Made by a program: the position numbers and the translations under genes. Positions 56,795 through 64,000 of a stretch of 64,000 nt of DNA are shown here, piece after piece (the stretch's first letter is position 1; every line of letters starts with the position of its first letter). The stretch is from assembly GCF_001931675.1 (NCBI RefSeq), contig NZ_CP014839.1, positions 4,092,001-4,156,000 on the forward strand, given 5' to 3'. A model generated the notes under the pieces. The model saw only the letters and a program-made list of their open reading frames with translations, was not told the DNA's origin and ran no database searches. The DNA is from Pandoraea thiooxydans (GTDB taxonomy: Bacteria > Pseudomonadota > Gammaproteobacteria > Burkholderiales > Burkholderiaceae).

Positions 56795-58336
56795 ATGCAA
56801 CTCAATCCCTCTGAAATCAGTGAGCTGATCAAGAGCCGGATTCAAGGTCTCGAGAGCAGTGCCGAGATTCGCAATCAGGGCACCGTCCTTTCCGTGACGG
56901 ACGGCATTTGCCGTATTCATGGCCTGTCCGACGTGATGCAGGGCGAAATGCTCGAATTCCCGGGCAACACCTTCGGTCTGGCGCTCAATCTCGAGCGCGA
57001 TTCCGTGGGTGCGGTGATCTTGGGTGAATACGAGCACATTTCCGAAGGCGACACGGTCAAGTGCACCGGCCGCATTCTGGAAGTGCCGGTCGGTCCCGAG
57101 CTGGTCGGCCGCGTGGTCAACGCGCTGGGTCAGCCGATCGACGGCAAGGGTCCGATCAACGCGAAACTGACCGATCCGATCGAAAAGATCGCGCCGGGCG
57201 TGATTTGGCGTCAATCGGTGTCGCAGCCGCTGCAAACCGGTCTCAAGTCGATCGACGCGATGGTGCCGATCGGCCGCGGTCAGCGTGAGCTGATCATCGG
57301 CGACCGCCAAACCGGCAAGACGGCGGTGGCAGTGGATGCGATCATCAACCAGAAGGGCAAGGGCGTCACGTGTATCTACGTGGCGGTCGGCCAAAAGGCC
57401 TCGTCGATCACCAACGTGCTGCGCAAGCTCGAAGAGCACGGTGCGATGGAGTACACGATCATCGTGGCGGCCACTGCTTCCGAATCGGCCGCGCTGCAAT
57501 TCATCGCGCCGTATGCCGGCTGCACGATGGGCGAATACTTCCGCGACCGCGGCCAGGATGCGCTGATCATCTATGACGATTTGACCAAGCAAGCCTGGGC
57601 CTATCGCCAGATCTCGCTGCTGCTGCGTCGCCCGCCGGGTCGCGAAGCCTACCCTGGCGACGTGTTCTACCTGCACTCGCGTCTGCTCGAGCGCGCCGCG
57701 CGCGTCAACGAGGAATACGTCGAAAAGTTCACCAACGGCGAAATCAAGGGCAAGACCGGTTCGCTCACCGCGCTGCCGATCATTGAAACGCAGGCCGGTG
57801 ACGTGACGGCGTTCGTGCCGACCAACGTGATTTCGATTACCGACGGGCAGATCTTCCTCGAGACCGATTTGTTCAACGCCGGTATCCGTCCCGCCATCAA
57901 CGCCGGTATTTCGGTGTCGCGCGTGGGTGGCTCGGCGCAGACCAAGGTCATCAAGAAGCTCTCCGGCGGGATCCGTACCGACTTGGCGCAGTACCGCGAA
58001 TTGGCGGCATTCGCGCAGTTTGCCTCGGACCTCGACGAAGCCACCCGTCGCCAGCTCGAACGCGGTCGCCGCGTGACCGAATTGCTCAAGCAGCCGCAGT
58101 ATCAACCGCTGCAGGTGTGGGAGCTGGCCGTGTCGCTGTTCGCCGCCAACAATGGGTATCTGGACGATCTCGACATCAAGTCCGTGCTGCCGTTCGAACG
58201 CGGTCTGCGTGAAGCCCTCAAGACCAGCCATGGCGCGCTGATCGCCCGCATCGAAGAGACCAAGGATCTCTCGAAGGACGACGAAGCCGCGCTGCACGCT
58301 GCGATCAAGGACTTCAAGAAGACGGGCGCTTACTGA
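56795..58336 (+). CDS. atpA: ATP synthase F1 subunit alpha
   Basis: A 513-residue subunit carrying the non-catalytic nucleotide sites. Walker A is [11 protein letters not shown] near residue 169, and [17 protein letters not shown] is the PROSITE-type signature. It alternates with beta in the F1 hexamer. CAGGAGC upstream serves as ribosome-binding site. Confidence 0.98.
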   Translation: MQLNPSEISELIKSRIQGLESSAEIRNQGTVLSVTDGICRIHGLSDVMQGEMLEFPGNTFGLALNLERDSVGAVILGEYEHISEGDTVKCTGRILEVPVGPELVGRVVNALGQPIDGKGPINAKLTDPIEKIAPGVIWRQSVSQPLQTGLKSIDAMVPIGRGQRELIIGDRQTGKTAVAVDAIINQKGKGVTCIYVAVGQKASSITNVLRKLEEHGAMEYTIIVAATASESAALQFIAPYAGCTMGEYFRDRGQDALIIYDDLTKQAWAYRQISLLLRRPPGREAYPGDVFYLHSRLLERAARVNEEYVEKFTNGEIKGKTGSLTALPIIETQAGDVTAFVPTNVISITDGQIFLETDLFNAGIRPAINAGISVSRVGGSAQTKVIKKLSGGIRTDLAQYRELAAFAQFASDLDEATRRQLERGRRVTELLKQPQYQPLQVWELAVSLFAANNGYLDDLDIKSVLPFERGLREALKTSHGALIARIEETKDLSKDDEAALHAAIKDFKKTGAY

Positions 58337-58426
58337 TTCGGTTGAAGACGATTCATATTCAACGGACCAGCGGGAGAGCGGCGCATCGGCAGCATCGACG
58401 GCCGCTCTTCATATAAGGAGTAAGCA

Positions 58427-59311
58427 ATGGCGGGAATGAAGGAAATTCGCGGCAAGATCAAGAGCGTGCAAAACACGCGCAAGATCACCAAGGCCATGGA
58501 AATGGTGGCGGCGTCGAAAATGCGCAAGGCGCAGGAACGCATGCGCCATGCTCGGCCCTACGCCGACAAGGTGCGCACGATTGCGGCCCATATGAGCCAG
58601 GCGAACCCGGAATACCACCATCCGTTCATGGTGCGTAATTCGGACGCCAAGGCCGCGGGCATCATCCTGGTGACCACCGACAAGGGGCTTTGCGGTGGCC
58701 TGAACACCAACGTGTTGCGCGCCGTGATTGGCAAAATGAAGGAAATCGAAAGCGCCGGCCTGGCGATCGAGGCCACCGCCATTGGCGGCAAGGGGTTCGG
58801 TTTCATGGGGCGGATCGGTGCGAAAGTCGTGTCGCACGTCGTGCAGTTGGGCGATACGCCGCATCTGGAGCGAATGATCGGTGCCGTCAAGGTGCAACTC
58901 GATGCCTACGCCGCGGGCAAGCTGAACGCCGTCTATCTGGCCTACACGCGCTTCATCAACACGATGAAGCAGGAGCCGGTGATCGAGCAGCTGTTGCCGT
59001 TGCCGGAGCAGCCTGCGGGCGAGGACGGCAAGGCGGCCGTCAAGACGTCGCATGCGTGGGACTACATCTACGAGCCGAACGCGAAGACCGTGGTGGACAC
59101 GCTGCTGGTGCGCTATGTCGAGGCCCTGGTGTATCAGGCGGTGACGGAAAACATGGCGTCCGAGCAATCGGCGCGGATGGTGGCAATGAAGGCGGCCTCC
59201 GACAACGCCAAGACCGTCATCAACGAACTGCAATTGATCTACAACAAGGGCCGACAAGCCTCGATCACCAAAGAGCTGGCCGAGATTGTGGGCGGCGCGG
59301 CGGCAGTCTGA
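58427..59311 (+). CDS. atpG: ATP synthase F1 subunit gamma
   Basis: A 294-residue central-stalk subunit that rotates within F1. The N-terminal [30 protein letters not shown] and C-terminal [41 protein letters not shown] helices form the coiled-coil shaft. TAAGGAG precedes the ATG. Confidence 0.97.
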   Translation: MAGMKEIRGKIKSVQNTRKITKAMEMVAASKMRKAQERMRHARPYADKVRTIAAHMSQANPEYHHPFMVRNSDAKAAGIILVTTDKGLCGGLNTNVLRAVIGKMKEIESAGLAIEATAIGGKGFGFMGRIGAKVVSHVVQLGDTPHLERMIGAVKVQLDAYAAGKLNAVYLAYTRFINTMKQEPVIEQLLPLPEQPAGEDGKAAVKTSHAWDYIYEPNAKTVVDTLLVRYVEALVYQAVTENMASEQSARMVAMKAASDNAKTVINELQLIYNKGRQASITKELAEIVGGAAAV

Positions 59312-59337
59312 CATTGACATGCCTCCGGGCGAAATGA

Positions 59338-60753
<1,416 letters not shown>

Positions 60754-60859
60754 TCGATTGAGTGTCCGCCTGAACAAGGCGCACAGGTGACTCACGAAGG
60801 CGCCGGCGAATGATCCAACTCTGCCGGCGCCGCCTGCACCAAACTCAACGGGAGCAATC

Positions 60860-61279
60860 ATGGCAACCATTCATATAGACGTCGTCAGCGCGGAAGACGA
60901 GCTCTTCTCCGGTGAGGCCCGTTTTGTGGCCCTGCCGGGCGAGGCCGGCGAACTGGGCATTCTGCCCGGACACACGCCGCTGATCACGCGTATCAAGCCG
61001 GGCGCGGTGCGTATCGAGACTGCCTCGGGCGAAGAAGAGTTTGTTTTCGTCGCCGGCGGTATTCTCGAAGTCCAACCCGACAGCGTGACGGTGCTGGCCG
61101 ATACGGCCATGCGCGGCAACGACCTGGACGAAGCGAAGGCTGCCGAAGCCAAGCGTCGCGCCGAGGAAGCGCTTGCCAACAAGGGGTCGAACATCGAGTA
61201 TGCGAAAGCCCAGGCTGAGTTGGCCGAGGCGGTCGCGCAACTCGCGACGATTCAGCGGTTCCGCAAGAAAAAAGCCTGA
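60860..61279 (+). CDS. atpC: ATP synthase F1 subunit epsilon
   Basis: A 139-residue subunit of the central stalk that can inhibit ATP hydrolysis. An N-terminal beta-sandwich ([34 protein letters not shown]) is followed by a two-helix hairpin rich in Ala, Glu and Lys. It is last in the operon; a terminator follows 32 bases after the stop. Confidence 0.97.
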   Translation: MATIHIDVVSAEDELFSGEARFVALPGEAGELGILPGHTPLITRIKPGAVRIETASGEEEFVFVAGGILEVQPDSVTVLADTAMRGNDLDEAKAAEAKRRAEEALANKGSNIEYAKAQAELAEAVAQLATIQRFRKKKA

Positions 61280-61682
61280 CGTAACGAGCGCCTCACAGGC
61301 GCGCGTCAGCAAAGACAAAAGGCAGCTTCGGCTGCCTTTTGTCTTTTTGGTGCGAAGCGTGATGTCCATCGGGCCACGCTCATGCGTGAACTGACGGGAG
61401 CACCGTCTTGACAATTCGAGACATCGGAAAACTCCGATGCGCGTGAGTCCCGCGCGCGCCGCAGCTCGCACTACACACCGGCACCCCAGCCGATTCACTC
61501 CGAGACGCCACCATTGATTGGCATGACTAAATAGGAATACGCATTAGGAAAATGCCGTTTAGTCGCACTATTTAACTGGAATCGTCCTAAAGTCGGTGAC
61601 GTGTAATCGTTGCTATCTTCCGCAGGCCAAGCGCTCGGGAAGCGCGCAAGGCGTTTCCTGGAAAAGTTCACGCTCAACGAAA
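61280..61682. other. Gene-free interval between atpC and the large secreted protein
   Basis: This 403-base stretch holds the atp terminator and then a patch of lower GC from about 61500 to 61620 that contains the inverted repeat GACTAAA (61525-61531) / TTTAGTC (61558-61564). The drop in GC suggests a promoter region for the downstream gene, but no clean -35/-10 pair is assigned. Confidence 0.55.
61311..61348 (+). terminator. Terminator of the ATP synthase operon
   Basis: A perfect 16-bp stem (61311-61326 with 61331-61346) with a TTCG tetraloop ends in a T-run. The A-rich left end makes it work on both strands. Confidence 0.92.
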
Positions 61683-64000
61683 ATGGTCGACGGGATGATG
61701 TCTTTGATCGAGAGGCGGTCACGCCTGCTGAAAATTTGCACCCAGTGGTGCGTTGACACGATCCGGAGTCGCTCAATCCGGGGGCTGTTACCGGGCATCT
61801 TGCTCGCCGTCGGGCTGGCCATGGGGGCGTCGTCGGCTTCTGCGGTGAAAGTCGAGCAAATCGGCGATCTGGCGCATTCCACGGCGGCGAATCCGGCCCA
61901 ATTCAACATTGGCGACCTGATCCATGTGGCCATGACCTGGCGCCATAACTCGTGGGGCTTCGAATCCTGCTATTTCTCGGTGATCGCGCCCGGCGATGGG
62001 GCGTCCTACGGATTCAGCGACATCAACGGCAGTTGCGATCGGCGCGACTATCCCGACGGTCGGGTGCCAAAACGGGGCTATGAGGTGATCGATACGGCGA
62101 AACCCCTTTATGCGGGCGAGCTGTCCTTGAATTTGGTCCCCGGCCAGACGTACGAGGCGGTAACGGAAATTTATCCGTGGCGCAACACCGAGCCAGGCGT
62201 GAGTTCACGATACTTCAAGATCCGTCCGCTCTCCGGTGGCGTGTCTACCGCCACACCGCACAAACACGTCCAGGGGCGCGTCGACATCACCGGCGCGTGG
62301 CGGGGTAACGGCGCGACCGGCACCGTCAAGGCCTGGTACAAGAAAGATGGGGTCGGCCCCTACATTCTGGCCGGTCAGGGTTTGGGGTGGTTTTCCGTCT
62401 ACAACTTGCCCGCCGGACGCCAGACGTTGGAGTTTTACGTCTATTACGACGGCAAGTTTGAAACCTATGTCGGCAGTAAAACTGTCGACGTCCTCGCTGG
62501 GGGTGTCACGGCGCTGCGCCTCGAAGACAAACGGCTGCGGGTAAATGGCTGGGTTGACGGAGGTGTGAAACAAATAAAAATGGAGACGGTATGGCCGAAT
62601 TCGATCGACCTCGGTACCTGTGCGGTCAGCGATGGTAAATTTTCGTGCCTGTCCGAGAAAGCATTGAGGGCCAGTTGGCACGACATAAGAATCACCGCCA
62701 GCCGGGGCAGCACGGACCTCATTCTTCTCAACCGGCAGCACATCGACGTCACGCCCAGCGCGCGCTGGGCTGACGACAATCCCGGCATCAGGCTGCAAGG
62801 TCAGCCATTCAGGCTCGCCGTGGACAAGGGCGAGGAGGCAACGCACCTGCAGGCCTATTGGCGACGAGGCGAAAAGGGTCTTTGGCACGTCAGCGGAGAC
62901 CTCAAGCTTGGCAGTGACCGCAGCGTGGTTCTCCCCGATACTGCGGATTGGCTGCCAACCGACCGATCGCAGTACATGGTCATATTCTGGGTCAGGCGGG
63001 GTAGCGCAAACTGGTCACCGGATTCGGAGATTCGCAGCTTTCAAGTGAAGCCGTTGCCGCCAGAGTGGAGCAAGCCGCCCGCCGGCTCGGCGCCGGGACG
63101 CAAAGTCAGCGTCACGCTCAGGCCGCCGCCAGGCGTCGACGTCGTGCAGCCGCAATGGCGCCGTGAGGGCGGTGACTGGACAGACGGCCAAGCGGTTGCG
63201 CTGCAAAACACGCGAACCCAGGACCATACGATCGCGATCGCCGAATCGGCCGCGTGGTCGAGTGGGCACTACGACATCCGTCTGCGCGTGCGCAAGAACG
63301 AGGGCCTCTGGTCGGAGCCGTCCGAGGCAAAATCCGTCGTCATGCGCCCGTCGAGTCCCGCAGAGGTGTTCCGGGACAGTACGCTGACGGTATTCGATCA
63401 ACACGGCAAGCCGCTGATGGGTGGTGCGAATGTCACGGTTGGCGACCAAATCACTTATCGTCTGAAACTGGCGGCCGCGTCTGCCGCCGAGCAGATCGAC
63501 CTGTCGCTGAGTCTGGCCGGCGCGACGCAACTGCAAGGGCAGGCGGGTACGCTGCGCTATCGGGCCGCGCTGAGCGATCCGGGCGACGGCGCGAAGCCGA
63601 TCGACACCACGCGGCTCAACAAAGGCTGGACCGGCGCGGGAGCGGCGTTCGGGGCGACCACGCGTTTGCTGGTCAGCGGGGAGGACGCGCCGGGCATGCT
63701 GGCGGGCAAACACGCGGTGATCGACATACCGGTGACGGTGTCGCGGCCGGGCCAGATCCCAGGAGTGAAGGTGATCGCGCGCGGACACAGCGGTGGGCAG
63801 CCGCTGGCGGGGCAGCACGAGATCGCGGCGCTCGATCTCAGGGCGGTGATGCCCAGGCCGCAATGGGTGTGGCCGGCAACCGACAGCGAGGAATTGCTGG
63901 CGGGCCAGACGCTGCACATCCGCGGGCAAACGCACCCGAGCGCCGATCACGTCAAATTCCGGTGGCGCGACTGGCGCGACGGCCAATACCACAGCACAAA
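61683..64000 (+). CDS. Large secreted multi-domain protein (3' end outside window)
   Basis: The frame is open from ATG 61683 (alternatives at 61695 and 61698) through the last base, giving at least 772 residues. A basic N-terminus and the segment GLLPGILLAVGLAMGASSASA (near residues 35-54) form a signal sequence. The visible remainder is beta-rich and looks like a chain of Ig- or fibronectin-like units, with Trp-rich repeats such as QAYWRRGEKGLWHVSG, PQWRREGGDWTDG and KFRWRDWRDGQYHS. One later unit (TVFDQHGKPLMGGANVTVGDQITYRLKL) resembles DUF11-type surface repeats. No enzyme motif is seen. It could be an adhesin or the N-terminus of an RHS/toxin-type exoprotein; the decisive C-terminus is not here. 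Confidence 0.75.
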   Translation, partial: MVDGMMSLIERRSRLLKICTQWCVDTIRSRSIRGLLPGILLAVGLAMGASSASAVKVEQIGDLAHSTAANPAQFNIGDLIHVAMTWRHNSWGFESCYFSVIAPGDGASYGFSDINGSCDRRDYPDGRVPKRGYEVIDTAKPLYAGELSLNLVPGQTYEAVTEIYPWRNTEPGVSSRYFKIRPLSGGVSTATPHKHVQGRVDITGAWRGNGATGTVKAWYKKDGVGPYILAGQGLGWFSVYNLPAGRQTLEFYVYYDGKFETYVGSKTVDVLAGGVTALRLEDKRLRVNGWVDGGVKQIKMETVWPNSIDLGTCAVSDGKFSCLSEKALRASWHDIRITASRGSTDLILLNRQHIDVTPSARWADDNPGIRLQGQPFRLAVDKGEEATHLQAYWRRGEKGLWHVSGDLKLGSDRSVVLPDTADWLPTDRSQYMVIFWVRRGSANWSPDSEIRSFQVKPLPPEWSKPPAGSAPGRKVSVTLRPPPGVDVVQPQWRREGGDWTDGQAVALQNTRTQDHTIAIAESAAWSSGHYDIRLRVRKNEGLWSEPSEAKSVVMRPSSPAEVFRDSTLTVFDQHGKPLMGGANVTVGDQITYRLKLAAASAAEQIDLSLSLAGATQLQGQAGTLRYRAALSDPGDGAKPIDTTRLNKGWTGAGAAFGATTRLLVSGEDAPGMLAGKHAVIDIPVTVSRPGQIPGVKVIARGHSGGQPLAGQHEIAALDLRAVMPRPQWVWPATDSEELLAGQTLHIRGQTHPSADHVKFRWRDWRDGQYHST

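Noticed and set aside
61525-61564. Inverted repeat GACTAAA / TTTAGTC as an attachment site or operator
   Set aside because: The 26-base spacing is too wide for a standard operator and no integrase or second copy is seen.

Overview
The window looks like a primary chromosome of a GC-rich betaproteobacterium of the family Burkholderiaceae (Burkholderia, Paraburkholderia or Pandoraea-like; the genus is a weak inference). The evidence is the gene order mnmG-rsmG-parA-parB followed by the nine-gene F1Fo ATP synthase operon atpIBEFHAGDC, a DUF3717 protein of a type I associate with this family, and several ABC uptake systems for branched-chain amino acids or related compounds. No rRNA, tRNA, CRISPR array, prophage or intact insertion sequence was found.

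Layout. (1) 1-10.7 kb: the 3' end of mnmC, a CPA2-type antiporter, a YbdK/GCS2 carboxylate-amine ligase, an AT-rich gene-free stretch with DnaA boxes (3.8-4.2 kb), a B12-binding-type radical SAM protein, a MarR regulator with a Cys/His-rich tail, a SET-domain protein, small conserved genes, a c-type cytochrome and an ornithine-cyclodeaminase-family reductase. (2) 10.8-16.6 kb: a visibly less GC-biased metabolic island next to an IS256 transposase scar. A LysR regulator diverges from an aminotransferase, an atypical SDR, an RraA/HMG-aldolase-like protein, a glutamine-amidotransferase-like protein and a homoserine-dehydrogenase-like protein. I know of no named pathway with this set. (3) 16.7-34.9 kb: catabolic genes. 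These are an M20 amidohydrolase divergent from a GntR regulator and tcuABC (tricarballylate use), a stand-alone asparagine synthetase, an Lrp regulator divergent from fused indolepyruvate:ferredoxin oxidoreductase, fumC, a LysR regulator, mmsA and a GMC oxidoreductase. (4) 35.2-46 kb: two consecutive but differently built ABC importers of the branched-chain amino acid type. The first has an Arg in place of the Walker A Lys of its LivF. The second has a permease-ATPase fusion and a MarR/HpaR-like gene inside it. (5) 46-61.3 kb: nitronate monooxygenase, then mnmG, rsmG, a lipocalin, parA and parB with two perfect parS sites, an SLC13/ArsB-type permease, and the atp operon with a likely sigma70 promoter and a strong terminator. 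(6) 61.7 kb to the end: the start of a large secreted multi-domain protein cut by the window.

How it fits together. parAB, two parS sites, mnmG/rsmG and atp are an ancestral origin-proximal block, and a DnaA-box cluster lies about 43 kb away. The interval between them is filled by regulated uptake and catabolic modules for amino acids, tricarboxylic acids and related compounds. The most promising under-described items are the five-enzyme island, the DnaA-box stretch, the Cys-tailed MarR regulator and the giant secreted protein.
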